Below are positions 16,466 through 25,254 of a stretch of 64,000 bases of DNA, one piece after another. The notes below the pieces were generated by a model, which was not told where the DNA came from, ran no database searches, and was given only the letters and a program-made list of their open reading frames with translations. Every line of letters begins with the position of its first letter. The stretch's first letter is position 1. The DNA lies in NCBI RefSeq assembly GCF_007991615.1, contig NZ_BJYR01000012.1, forward strand, positions 62,001 through 126,000. Reading direction: 5' to 3'. The position numbers and the translations under genes were made by a program. Source of the stretch: Novosphingobium sediminis (GTDB lineage: Bacteria > Pseudomonadota > Alphaproteobacteria > Sphingomonadales > Sphingomonadaceae).

Positions 16466-18408
16466 GCTTTTTCGCGTCCCTCGTCGCTCCGATGCTTGCG
16501 CTTGCCGCTCCGGTGGCCGAGGGCGCACCGCCGGAGACGCCGGCCACTAACGCGCCGGCTGCTGAACCTGCACCAGCGGCCAGCCCGACCACGGCGGATG
16601 ACGCGCTGATCGATGGCCGCCGCCGTCCGGGCTATCAGAAGTCGCTCCCGGACAAGGTCGAGCAGGACAATCCCGGCGCGGTCAACGCACCGCCGCCCGA
16701 GGCTTTCTACGACAAGTGGGACGGGGAGGGTTCGCCCTCCGATCTCGTGCTCAATACCGGCGTGCCTGATCGCTGGCGTATCGTTTCCTCGCTGTGCCCG
16801 GCGGCGACGGGCGACAACACGTTCGGACGGCTGCTGGCCTCGCGGTTCAAGTCGGCCTGCCACTCCAAGCTAGACCCCTTCCACCACAACACGCTGAAGG
16901 GCGACCGTCCGCTCGCCGCAGGCAAGAAGCCCGGCTTCCTCAAGGGTGACGACTGGTACTTCATCGCCAACGCGGTGTCAGATACTGTGGTCGAGCCACG
17001 CAGCTTCCCGATCCCGGTCGGCAACCAGACGACGACCGACCCCGATTCCAACGATACCTTCGGCCGCAGCAACAGCCTCGTCCTCTCGCAGACGTTCATC
17101 GCCGGTTTCTCGCTGCTCAAGGGTGAGACTGCATTCAAGCCGCCGGTCATCGAATACCGCGTGGCCATTGCGGGCAACATCAACCACGTCGAAGTGCCGG
17201 AACGGCGCGTGCTCTATGTCGAACCTTCCAAGGGCACCAAGCGCACGGACGGGTTCATCGGGCTGCAGGAAGCCTTCATCGACTACCACCTCGGCGCCTT
17301 CGATACGAACCGGTTCGATTTCATCTCGCTGCGCATGGGCATCCAGCCGTTCCAGTCCGACTTCCGCGGCTTCCTGTTCAACGATAACCAACTCGGCGTG
17401 CGCCTGTTCGGCAACCGTGACAACAACCGCCTGCAGTTCAATCTCGCGGCGTTCTGGCGGATCGAGAAGGAGACCAACTCCGGTCTCAACAACATCGCCG
17501 CGCCGCTGCGCCGGGACTGGATCTTCACCGGCAATCTCTACCGGCAGGATTTCCCGTTTGTCGGCCTCACCAGCCTGTTCTCGGTCACCTACAACATCAA
17601 CCGGGAAACGCGCATTACGACGGATGCCAACGGCTTCCCGGTGCGGCCCGCGCTGCTTGGTGATCTGCGGCCGCGCAAGTACCGGGTGCTCTACCTCGGC
17701 TACGGCGTGGATGGCCACATTGGCCGGCTCAACCTGACCGGACAGTTCTACGGGGCGTTCGGCAAGGATCGGAACAACTTCCTCACCAGCGAGCCTGCGA
17801 AGATCCGCGCCTTCTTTGGCGCTGCGGAACTGAGCTATGATCGCGACTGGGCGCGTTTCCGTGCCTCGGCGCTCTACGCCACGGGCGATAGCAATCCTTA
17901 TGACAATACCGAGCGGGGCTTCGACGCGATCTTCGAGAACCCCCAGTTCGCCGGCGCCGACACCTCCTACTGGATCCGCCAGACGATCCCCTTCGCGGGC
18001 GGCGGGCGCGTGATCGGCGTCAACGGGCGCAACGGTATCCTCAATTCGCTGCGCTCCTCGAAGGAGCAGGGGCAATCGAACTACCTCAATCCGGGCACGG
18101 CGCTCGCAGGCTTCGGCGGTGATTTCGATCTCACGCCGACTTTCCGCCTGACGGCCAATGCCAATCACCTGTGGTTCGCCAACACCGCCGTGCTGCAGGA
18201 ACTGCGCAACGAGGGCACGATCCCCCGCTCGATCGGCTGGGATCTCTCGGTCGCCACCATCTGGCGGCCCAAGGCGGCGCAGAACGTGGTGTTCCGGCTT
18301 TCCGGTGCGGTGCTGAAGGCGGGCAAGGGCTTCCGTGATCTGTTCGACCAGCGCGGCCACGGCAAGCAGTTCTATTCCGTGCTCGGCAACCTGACGCTGG
18401 CTTTCTGA
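16462..18408 (+). CDS. Outer-membrane beta-barrel protein of the multiheme operon
   Basis: About 648 residues. After a short signal sequence comes an Ala/Pro-rich linker (about residues 20-50), then a periplasmic-looking part with unpaired cysteines (SSLCPAA and SACHSKLD), then many alternating aromatic/polar strands such as LQFNLAAFWRIEKE and RLNLTGQFYGAF. It ends in LTLAF; a C-terminal Phe is the usual outer-membrane barrel assembly signal. I prefer GTG 16462, which overlaps the previous stop (GTGA) behind GAGGGA; GTG 16450 is an alternative. It is a candidate for the porin sheath of a porin-cytochrome conduit, though I cannot recognise it as MtrB or PioB. Its stop overlaps the next ATG (TGATG). 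Confidence 0.78.
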   Translation: MSFFASLVAPMLALAAPVAEGAPPETPATNAPAAEPAPAASPTTADDALIDGRRRPGYQKSLPDKVEQDNPGAVNAPPPEAFYDKWDGEGSPSDLVLNTGVPDRWRIVSSLCPAATGDNTFGRLLASRFKSACHSKLDPFHHNTLKGDRPLAAGKKPGFLKGDDWYFIANAVSDTVVEPRSFPIPVGNQTTTDPDSNDTFGRSNSLVLSQTFIAGFSLLKGETAFKPPVIEYRVAIAGNINHVEVPERRVLYVEPSKGTKRTDGFIGLQEAFIDYHLGAFDTNRFDFISLRMGIQPFQSDFRGFLFNDNQLGVRLFGNRDNNRLQFNLAAFWRIEKETNSGLNNIAAPLRRDWIFTGNLYRQDFPFVGLTSLFSVTYNINRETRITTDANGFPVRPALLGDLRPRKYRVLYLGYGVDGHIGRLNLTGQFYGAFGKDRNNFLTSEPAKIRAFFGAAELSYDRDWARFRASALYATGDSNPYDNTERGFDAIFENPQFAGADTSYWIRQTIPFAGGGRVIGVNGRNGILNSLRSSKEQGQSNYLNPGTALAGFGGDFDLTPTFRLTANANHLWFANTAVLQELRNEGTIPRSIGWDLSVATIWRPKAAQNVVFRLSGAVLKAGKGFRDLFDQRGHGKQFYSVLGNLTLAF

Positions 18409-21400
18409 TGGGCGACCGACTGACCATGCCATCCCGCCTCCGTATCCCCCGCAAGATAGGACTGGCCTGGCTGGCGCTGCTGCTCGGCGCGCTGGGGGTT
18501 CCCACCGCGCTGTGGGCCTCGGGCGAGGAAATCGCGCAGAAGATCGCCTATACCCGCGCTCCGCCCGCACCGCGCGGCCAGCCGGGCGATACGGCGGCAG
18601 AGCAATGGGCCTACGTCGACAAGCAGAACTCGGGCTGCGTCAGCTGCCATACCAAGAGCGATCACCGCACCATGCACGCCAGCCCCGCGGTCGTGCTTTC
18701 GTGCGCCGATTGCCATGGCGGCAACACCAAGGTGATGGCAGACCGGCGCTGGGCGCGCGGGTCGATGGACTATGTCGCGGCGATGAAGGACGCGCATGTC
18801 CTGCCGAAGTTCCCAGTGGCGTGGGGCTGGCCGAGCTCGGCGAACCCGAAGCGTTCCTATGCGTTGCTTGCAAAGGAAAGCCCCGAATTCATCCGCTTCG
18901 TGAATCCGTCCGACTACCGCGTCGCCCGTGATTCCTGCGGCGCCTGCCACATGTCGATCATCGAGGCGTCAGAGCGCTCGCTGATGAGCACGGGCGCCAT
19001 GCTGTGGGGCGGCGCGGCCTATAACAACGGCATCGTGCCGTTCAAGAACTACCTGTTCGGCGAGAGCTTCACGCGTCAGGGCGAACCTGCGCTGCTCAAG
19101 TCCGCCTCGAAGCAGATCGGCACCGATGGCAAGCCGATGTGGGGCACCGTCACCCCGGCTGAGAAGGCGCGCGGCGCGCTGCCCATCCTCTATCCGCTGC
19201 CCAAGTGGCACACGATCCCGCCGGGCGACATCTTCCGTGTGTTCGAGGACGGCGGCCGGACGATCAACCCGCAGTTCCCCGAAATCGGCCTGCCCAACTC
19301 GACCGGCGCGATCCAGCGGCTGGAGGAACCGGGCCGCCCGGACCTCAAGCAATCGAACCGCGGCCCCGCCACCGGCCTGCGCGTCGCGATCCCGGTGCTC
19401 AACATCCACAAGACCCGCCTCAACGATCCGTTCCTGTTCCAGATGGGCACCAACGATCAGCCGGGCGATTATCGCTCATCGGGCTGTGCCTCGTGCCACG
19501 TGATCTATGCGAATGACCGCGAGCCGCGCCACAGCCTGAACTATGCCAAATGCGGCCGCGACGGGCAGACGATCACGGCGGATCCCACGATCAACAGCTT
19601 GCGCGAAGGCGAGCATCGCAGCGGCGGCTATGGCAGCTACGATGCGGCAAAGCACGGGCATGAGACGCGCGTGCGCGGCACTGTGCTTGGCGGCCACGGC
19701 AAGTACATGGGCGGCGATGCGACCGATCCTGAGGAAAGCGCCGACCGCGAGGGCGATTGCGCCCGCGCCATCGCCAGTGCCGAGCAGCTGGTCTACGCCC
19801 CCGCCGAAGGCCCCGCGCCGCACGGCACGATGGACGAGCACAAGATGAGCCAGGCCGAGGCCCATGCCGCCGCCGGGCTCGACCATGGCGGCCATGCCGC
19901 TGGCCCCGTCGCCATGGAAGACCGCGAGCGCGGCCATCCGCTGGTCCACGCCTTCACCCGCGCGATCCCGACTGCGCAGTGCATGAATTGCCACATGCAC
20001 CAGCCCAACATCTTCCTGAACTCGTTCCTCGGCTACACGATGTGGGACTATGAGTCCGATGCGCCGCGCATGTGGCCCGGGCCGGAGAACACCGCGCCGA
20101 AGCCCCCGGGCGCGACCGATGCCGACTGGCAGCGCGCGTTCAAGAAGCAGTTCCACCCGAACATGGCCGAGCAGCGCGAAGTGCTCGATCGCAACCCCGA
20201 GGGCGCCTCTCCGCGCGGCTTGTGGCGCGATGTGGAATTCCTGCGCAACGTCTATGACCTCAACAAGGACAACAAGGATACCCAGTTCGCCGACTACCAC
20301 GGCCACGGCTGGAACTTCCGCGCGATCCTGAAACGCGACCGGCGCGGCAACCTGCTCGACGATGATGGCGATATGTCGAGCTATGGCACCGACAAGGCGC
20401 ACATCATCGCTCCGGACGATCCGGAGAAGTGGCGCAAGGGCGGCGAGGGCAAGTTCGTCGATGTCGGGCCGGACAATCCCGGCAAGTCGGTCCACATGAT
20501 GGATATCCACGCGCAGCTTGGCATGCAGTGCGCCGATTGCCATTTCGCGCAGGACAGCCACGGCAACGGCCTGATCTACGGCGAAGTCGCCAATGCCGTC
20601 TCGATCGGCTGCAAGGATTGCCACGGCACGCCCGATGCCTTCCCGACGCTGATGACCTCGAACCTCGCCGCACCGGAGAAAGGCGAGAACCTTGCACTGC
20701 TGCGCAATGCCGATGGCCAGCGCCGCTTCGAATGGAGCACCGAAAACGGCCGCCGCGTCCTCATCCAGCGCTCGATCATCGATCCCAAGCTCTGGTGGCG
20801 CGTGAGTCTCGTCAAGGAATCGGTCGATCCGCAATATCAGGGCGTGATCGAGCCCGGCGGCAAGCCGGTGTTCAATCCCAAGGCCGCGCGCGCCAAGCTC
20901 ATGGCGAAATCGGGTGCCGACGACGGCCTGTTCCGCTTCGGCCTCGGCGTGCCAAAGGCCGAGCGCGCCCATGCCGACGACGACATGGCCTGCTTCACGT
21001 GCCACCTCTCGTGGACCACCTCGTGCGCCGGCTGCCACCTGCCGATCGAGGCGAACTGGAAGTCCGCAACGCACAAGTACGAGGAAGACTACACCCGCAA
21101 CTACGCGACCTATAACCCGCAGGTCGCGCGCGATGACATGTTCCAGCTCGGCAAGCACCAGCGCAACAAGTCCTCCGGCTCCGATCCGGTGCTGTTCGAT
21201 GCGGAGGGCAATCCGATATCGGGCAAGGCGATCACCGCGCCGATCCGCTCGACCTCGGCGCTGATCCTCTCCTCAACCAACATCAACCGCGAGCGGATCT
21301 ACGTGCAGCAGCCGCCGATCTCCTCGGCGGGCTATTCCTCGCAGGCTTTCGCACCGCACTTCCCGCACACCGTGCGCACCAAGGAAACCAAGCAGTGCAC

Positions 21401-22970
21401 CGATTGTCACCTCAGCAAGGATGACGACAACAACGCGATCATGGCGCAACTGCTCCTGCTCGGCACGAACTACGTCAACTTCGTCGGCATGAACGCGTGG
21501 TTCGGTCTCGACGGCGGCTTTGAAGCGGTGCGCGTGACCGAATGGGACGAGCCGCAGGCGGTGATCGGCAGCTACCTCCACCGCTACGCCTATCCCGATT
21601 TCTACCGCGAGCACGTCGAGAAGAACAACCGCGAGCTCAAGAACTGGACCCGCGGCGCGATCTTCGACAAGCATCTGGCGGGCGAGACCACCGGCCGCGA
21701 GGAATTCACCAACATCACGAAGGGCACCTCGGATGCGGTGCACTGCCTGCAGATGCGCGGCGAATACATGTACGTCGCCGAAGGGAAAGGCGGCTTCCGC
21801 GCCTATGACATCGCCGCGATCGGCGACAAGGGCTTCTCCGAACGCATCGTGACCGCGCCGTTCTCGCCCTTGGGCCACAACACCCATATCGATACGACCA
21901 ACGCGACCTGCATGGCGCTGCCGACCAACCAGTCGATCGCGCCGACCCGCAATACGCCAGACATGCGCGAGGCGAACCAGGAGCAGCCGTTCTCGCCGGT
22001 CTATCACTACGCCTTCATCACCGATGCGGTGGAGGGCCTGATTGCGGTCAACGTCGATACGCTGGCCGATGGCGAGTTCCGCAACAACTTCTTCCACCGC
22101 GCGCTGACCTTCAATCCGGACGGCGTGCTGAAGGGCGCGCGGCACATCACGCTCGCGGGTGACTATGCCTATATCGTCACCGACAAGGCGCTGGTGACGG
22201 TGCACCTGACGAAGCCGTGGTCGCCTGCTGCCCCATGCGAAGTCTCCGACAAGAAGGGCGGTGAAACCTGCCTTGATCCGAAGATCACCTCGGTCGTGCC
22301 CTTGCGCGATCCCCGCGCCACGGCGATGCAGTTCCGCTACCTCTGGGTGACGACGGCGAACGGCCTCGAGCTGATGGACGTGACCAACCTCGCCAAGCCG
22401 GTCCCGGTCCCCTCGGCCACCGTGCCGCTCGAGGATGCGCGCCGCGTCTATCTCGCGCGCACTTACGCCTATGTTGCGGCGAAGAAGCAGGGCCTCGTCA
22501 TCGTCGATATCACGGCGCCGACCCGGCCTTCGATCTATCAGGCCTTCACCGCAGGCGGCCAGTTGACCGATGCGGAGGACGTCATCGTCGCCTCCACCAA
22601 CGCCTCGCTGTTTGCCTACGTGGCGGACGGGATCAACGGGGTGAAGGTGCTGCAGCTGACCTCGCCGGCGAGCCAGCCCAACTTCTACGGCTTCTCGCCC
22701 GAACCCAAGCCCGAGCTGATCGCCTGGGCCCACACGCCAAGCCCGGCGCTGGCGCTTTCCAAGGGCCTCGACCGTGATCGGGGCGTGGACGAGACCGGCG
22801 GCCAGATCGCGATCTTCGGCCGCCTAGGTTCGCGCCCGTTCAACCGTCAGGAAATGGAGGAGCTCTTCCTCAACAAGTCCGGTGCGCCATTCAAGGTCGG
22901 CAACACGGTCGACATGTCGCTCTGGGTCGGCGCCAGGACCGCGCCGCAACTGATGGCGGCGCGGCCCTGA
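18408..22970 (+). CDS. Giant decaheme cytochrome c with C-terminal LVIVD propeller
   Basis: 1520 residues. The cleavable signal peptide ends near ALWAS. Ten CXXCH motifs start at C77, C99, C177, C360, C525, C708, C735, C862, C873 and C997. Residues about 470-502 form a His/Met-rich loop that could bind metal. From about 1110 to 1430 the chain is cysteine-poor and carries LVIVD-type repeats (EYMYVAEGKGGFRAYDIA at 1119, GLVIVDIT at 1362), a beta-propeller fold. There is no lipobox, so it is secreted or periplasmic rather than a surface lipoprotein. As last gene of the overlapping operon it is the likely terminal or extracellular redox component. The substrate is unknown. Confidence 0.88.
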   Translation: MGDRLTMPSRLRIPRKIGLAWLALLLGALGVPTALWASGEEIAQKIAYTRAPPAPRGQPGDTAAEQWAYVDKQNSGCVSCHTKSDHRTMHASPAVVLSCADCHGGNTKVMADRRWARGSMDYVAAMKDAHVLPKFPVAWGWPSSANPKRSYALLAKESPEFIRFVNPSDYRVARDSCGACHMSIIEASERSLMSTGAMLWGGAAYNNGIVPFKNYLFGESFTRQGEPALLKSASKQIGTDGKPMWGTVTPAEKARGALPILYPLPKWHTIPPGDIFRVFEDGGRTINPQFPEIGLPNSTGAIQRLEEPGRPDLKQSNRGPATGLRVAIPVLNIHKTRLNDPFLFQMGTNDQPGDYRSSGCASCHVIYANDREPRHSLNYAKCGRDGQTITADPTINSLREGEHRSGGYGSYDAAKHGHETRVRGTVLGGHGKYMGGDATDPEESADREGDCARAIASAEQLVYAPAEGPAPHGTMDEHKMSQAEAHAAAGLDHGGHAAGPVAMEDRERGHPLVHAFTRAIPTAQCMNCHMHQPNIFLNSFLGYTMWDYESDAPRMWPGPENTAPKPPGATDADWQRAFKKQFHPNMAEQREVLDRNPEGASPRGLWRDVEFLRNVYDLNKDNKDTQFADYHGHGWNFRAILKRDRRGNLLDDDGDMSSYGTDKAHIIAPDDPEKWRKGGEGKFVDVGPDNPGKSVHMMDIHAQLGMQCADCHFAQDSHGNGLIYGEVANAVSIGCKDCHGTPDAFPTLMTSNLAAPEKGENLALLRNADGQRRFEWSTENGRRVLIQRSIIDPKLWWRVSLVKESVDPQYQGVIEPGGKPVFNPKAARAKLMAKSGADDGLFRFGLGVPKAERAHADDDMACFTCHLSWTTSCAGCHLPIEANWKSATHKYEEDYTRNYATYNPQVARDDMFQLGKHQRNKSSGSDPVLFDAEGNPISGKAITAPIRSTSALILSSTNINRERIYVQQPPISSAGYSSQAFAPHFPHTVRTKETKQCTDCHLSKDDDNNAIMAQLLLLGTNYVNFVGMNAWFGLDGGFEAVRVTEWDEPQAVIGSYLHRYAYPDFYREHVEKNNRELKNWTRGAIFDKHLAGETTGREEFTNITKGTSDAVHCLQMRGEYMYVAEGKGGFRAYDIAAIGDKGFSERIVTAPFSPLGHNTHIDTTNATCMALPTNQSIAPTRNTPDMREANQEQPFSPVYHYAFITDAVEGLIAVNVDTLADGEFRNNFFHRALTFNPDGVLKGARHITLAGDYAYIVTDKALVTVHLTKPWSPAAPCEVSDKKGGETCLDPKITSVVPLRDPRATAMQFRYLWVTTANGLELMDVTNLAKPVPVPSATVPLEDARRVYLARTYAYVAAKKQGLVIVDITAPTRPSIYQAFTAGGQLTDAEDVIVASTNASLFAYVADGINGVKVLQLTSPASQPNFYGFSPEPKPELIAWAHTPSPALALSKGLDRDRGVDETGGQIAIFGRLGSRPFNRQEMEELFLNKSGAPFKVGNTVDMSLWVGARTAPQLMAARP

Positions 22971-23005
22971 GGAGCGGTTGCGTGATCCCTTCAATCCCGC
23001 CTGAA

Positions 23006-23081
23006 CCGCTCGTGCCGAGCTTGTCGAAGTACCAACCGCAGCGGTCGTGCCGGCATCCTTCGACAAGCTCAGGATGAGCGG
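23006..23081. repeat. Extragenic palindrome after the multiheme operon
   Basis: Inverted repeat with outer arms CCGCTC (23006-23011) and GAGCGG (23076-23081) and inner arms GAGCTTGTCGAAG (23017-23029) and CTTCGACAAGCTC (23058-23070). The same core appears at 34247-34270. It lies 36 bases after the decaheme stop between converging genes and may serve as a bidirectional terminator; no T-run is seen. This core is a common sphingomonad intergenic repeat. Confidence 0.75.
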
Positions 23082-23120
23082 AGCGGGGGTGCGGGGGTGA
23101 TCGGTAGCTGCCTCAACCCC

Positions 23121-23513
23121 TCAGGCATCGTCCAGCAGCAGCAGCGCCAGTTCCAGCGTCATGCTCGGTTCGGGCAGCAGGTTCTGGTCCAGCCGCACCA
23201 CCGCCGCATCGGCAACCAGTGTGCGCGGGATCGTGAACTCGTGCTCGGGCAGCGCGGCCATGAGCTCTTCCGCAGCATCGCAGGCTTCCCAGCCCTGATA
23301 GTGCAGCACGATGGAGTGCCGCGTGCCGGCGAAGGTCACGCTCGCCCATGGCGCCTCGCTGTGCTCCATCAGTTCCGCATGCGGGCCGGCCAGCGCCATC
23401 AGGGCGCGCAGCATTCGTTCTGAGGGGCTGATCCGCACGCGCGGGTGGGCCATCCCCCCGGCTTCGGATTTGCGCTCGATGGGTGAGGGGGAGACGAAAA
23501 GATCAAGCCACAT
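23121..23513 (-). CDS. Conserved-looking hypothetical protein
   Basis: 130-residue soluble protein that I do not recognise. It opens MWLDLFVSPSP and contains SPSERMLRALMALAGPH, a strand-rich middle (SVTFAGTRHSIVLHYQGWE) and a Leu-rich tail (MTLELALLLLDDA). I chose ATG 23513 because GGAG lies 8 bases upstream and the start sits inside the end of the upstream gene (ATGTGGCTTGA), a typical coupling arrangement; ATG 23453 is an alternative. It shares a promoter with the 62-residue gene upstream. Function unknown. Confidence 0.6.
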   Translation of the reverse strand: MWLDLFVSPSPIERKSEAGGMAHPRVRISPSERMLRALMALAGPHAELMEHSEAPWASVTFAGTRHSIVLHYQGWEACDAAEELMAALPEHEFTIPRTLVADAAVVRLDQNLLPEPSMTLELALLLLDDA

Positions 23514-23691
23514 GGCTGGCACTCCGGTAGTTGTTCATGAAATGTTCCACGCGTGCTTGTGTTGCGGGACGGGGTTCGCGGCCATTGCGCAAATCATCGA
23601 CGAAGCGCGGATCGTGCGCGGCGAGGCGGCCGAATTTGGTGCGCGGCATGCCGTGTTGGGAAATGAACCGTTCGATCTTGCGTATCAGCAT
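23503..23691 (-). CDS. Small HTH-like protein, 62 residues
   Basis: Short basic protein starting MLIRKIERFISQHGMPRTKF. The pattern of a leading helix, then RTKFGRLAAHDPRFVDDLRNG, resembles the helix-turn-helix of very small XRE-like regulators, but without a search I cannot name a family. It is transcribed divergently from the S24 repressor gene at 23863 and overlaps the 130-residue gene downstream by 11 bases. The gap between it and the repressor is AT-rich and contains repeats, suggesting joint control. Moderately sure that it is a real gene. Confidence 0.6.
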   Translation of the reverse strand: MLIRKIERFISQHGMPRTKFGRLAAHDPRFVDDLRNGREPRPATQARVEHFMNNYRSASHVA

Positions 23692-23733
23692 GGCGAGACC
23701 TCCGAAGGTAAAAAATGGACCCGATGAGTCGTT

Positions 23734-23749
23734 ATAAGATTTTTCTTAT
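23734..23749. promoter_or_regulatory. AT-rich inverted repeat between divergent regulators
   Basis: ATAAG-N6-CTTAT (spacer ATTTTT) lies in an unusually AT-rich patch between the divergent small HTH gene and the S24 repressor gene. Position and symmetry fit an operator or overlapping divergent promoters. Inference only. Confidence 0.4.
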
Positions 23750-23801
23750 GTTGACGGATTATTCCAACAGATCTAGGAAAAATCCTTCGAATATGGAGCA
23801 A

Positions 23802-23859
23802 GGCCGTGAATTCCCGATTCGAGACGCAAAAGGCCGGTGAATCCTTGGCCGGTGAATCC
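23802..23859. repeat. Three direct repeats in front of the S24 repressor
   Basis: GGCCGGTGAATCC occurs exactly at 23832-23844 and 23847-23859 (15-base period), and a variant, GGCCGTGAATTCC, at 23802-23814. The last copy ends 3 bases before the chosen ATG at 23863, so a bound protein would block ribosome or polymerase access. They could instead be a coding duplication if translation starts at GTG 23806. Confidence 0.45.
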
Positions 23860-23862
23860 CCG

Positions 23863-24516
23863 ATGGACCCGGCCCGTTCGCGCCTCGTCGCGCTGGCCGC
23901 GGAACGGGGGGTGAGCCTCGCCGCGCTCTCGGGTTTGCTCGGACGCAACGCGGCCTACCTGCAGCAGTTCGTGCGCAAGGGCAGCCCGCGCAAGCTGGAG
24001 GAGAATGATCGCCGCACGCTCGCTGAATTCTTCGGTGTAGATGAAGCCGAGCTTGGGGCGCCCCCGCGCGATACGGTCGTGACGGTTGGGGTAGGAGCTC
24101 CTGTCCGAAACGCCGATTGGGCCGATATTCCGCGCCTTCCGCTAGGCGCTTCGGCCGGTCCCGGGAGCCTGGCGCAAGATGCCGCGCCGACAGACCGCCT
24201 GCGCTTTTCCGGCCGCTGGCTGCGCCAGCAGGGGCTGGAGCCCAGCATGCTCAGCGTGATCGAGGTTGAAGGCGATTCGATGGAGCCGACCTTGCGCGAT
24301 GGTGATGAGATCCTCGTCGACCGTTCCCCGCGCCCCTTGCGCAGCGGGCTTCACGTGATCCGGCTGGACGACGTGCTGCTGGTCAAGCGGCTCGAGTCCG
24401 GCCCCGCCGGTACGCTGCTCGTGATCAGCGATAACCCGGCCTATCCCCGCATGGAGCGCGCCCGCGCGGATGTTGCGGTACTCGGCAGGGTGGTGTGGAA
24501 GGGGGGGCGGATCTAG
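23863..24516 (+). CDS. XRE/S24 LexA-like repressor
   Basis: 217-residue transcriptional repressor. The N-terminal HTH is seen in GVSLAALSGLLGRNAAYLQQ followed by RKLEENDRRTLAEFFGV. The C-terminal S24 (LexA/CI) domain has the catalytic Ser in VEGDSMEPTL and the Lys in VLLVKRLE. An Ala-Gly pair in GASAGPGS lies where the self-cleavage site is found in CI-type proteins, so induced autoproteolysis is possible. I chose ATG 23863 because the family starts with MDPxRxRL; a GTG at 23806 would add 19 residues encoding the direct repeats. Divergent from a small HTH gene. Its regulon is unknown; autoregulation through nearby repeats is likely. Confidence 0.82.
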   Translation: MDPARSRLVALAAERGVSLAALSGLLGRNAAYLQQFVRKGSPRKLEENDRRTLAEFFGVDEAELGAPPRDTVVTVGVGAPVRNADWADIPRLPLGASAGPGSLAQDAAPTDRLRFSGRWLRQQGLEPSMLSVIEVEGDSMEPTLRDGDEILVDRSPRPLRSGLHVIRLDDVLLVKRLESGPAGTLLVISDNPAYPRMERARADVAVLGRVVWKGGRI

Positions 24517-24575
24517 GATTTTTCACAGGCCCGCTGCCTCTTGCTTTGGCGCGTGCCAGCCTCCAATTTGGCCCC

Positions 24576-25247
24576 ATGACCGAAACCGCCCCGCAGCAGC
24601 CGCTCAAGGCCGCCATCATCCCCGTCACCCCGCTCCAGCAGAACTGCACGCTGATCTGGTGCACCAAGACGATGCGGGGCGCCTTCATCGACGCTGGCGG
24701 CGATATCGAACGCCTGCGCGCGGCGATCGAGAAGTCGGGCGTCACGATCGAGAAGCTGCTCGTCACGCACGGCCACATCGATCACTGCGGCATCACCGGC
24801 GTGCTCGCCAAGGAACTCGGCGTGCCGATCGAAGGCCCGCACGAGGCGGACCGCTTCTGGATTTCGCGTCTCGATGAGGATGGCAAGCGCTGGGGGATTC
24901 GGGGCGAAGTGTTCGAGCCGGACCGTTGGCTGGGCGATGGCGACAAGGTCACCGTTGGCGAGGTCGAGCTTGATGTGATCCATTGCCCCGGCCACACGCC
25001 GGGCCACGTCGTGTTCGTCCACCAGCCCTCGCGCTTTGCCGTGGTCGGGGACGTCATCTTCCAGGGCTCGATCGGGCGTACCGATTTCCCCATGGGCAAC
25101 CATGCCGAGCTGATCGCCTCGATCACCGAAAAGCTCTGGCCGCTCGGCAATGATATCATGTTCGTTCCCGGCCATGGGCCGAACAGCACCTTCGGCCGGG
25201 AACGTCAGACCAACAGCTTCGTGAGCGATTACAATCTGATGCAGTAA
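24576..25247 (+). CDS. MBL-fold hydrolase (glyoxalase II-like)
   Basis: 223-residue cytoplasmic metallo-beta-lactamase-fold hydrolase. The metal site is complete: HGHIDH (HxHxDH), HCPGHTPGHVV for the next His, the bridging Asp in VVGDVIFQGSIGRTD, and a final His in FVPGHGPNSTFGRER. This is the GloB/YcbL-like branch, whose members hydrolyse S-lactoylglutathione or other thioesters. ATG 24576 is 59 bases after the repressor stop. A MAPEG-family gene converges on it from the other strand, leaving 7 bases between stops. Confidence 0.88.
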   Translation: MTETAPQQPLKAAIIPVTPLQQNCTLIWCTKTMRGAFIDAGGDIERLRAAIEKSGVTIEKLLVTHGHIDHCGITGVLAKELGVPIEGPHEADRFWISRLDEDGKRWGIRGEVFEPDRWLGDGDKVTVGEVELDVIHCPGHTPGHVVFVHQPSRFAVVGDVIFQGSIGRTDFPMGNHAELIASITEKLWPLGNDIMFVPGHGPNSTFGRERQTNSFVSDYNLMQ

Positions 25248-25254
25248 GCGCCGG

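Noticed and set aside
13134..22970. Direct identification as MtrABC, PioAB, octaheme tetrathionate reductase or hydroxylamine oxidoreductase
   Set aside because: Gene set, sizes, heme counts and lack of a lipobox do not match those systems; the similarity is architectural only.
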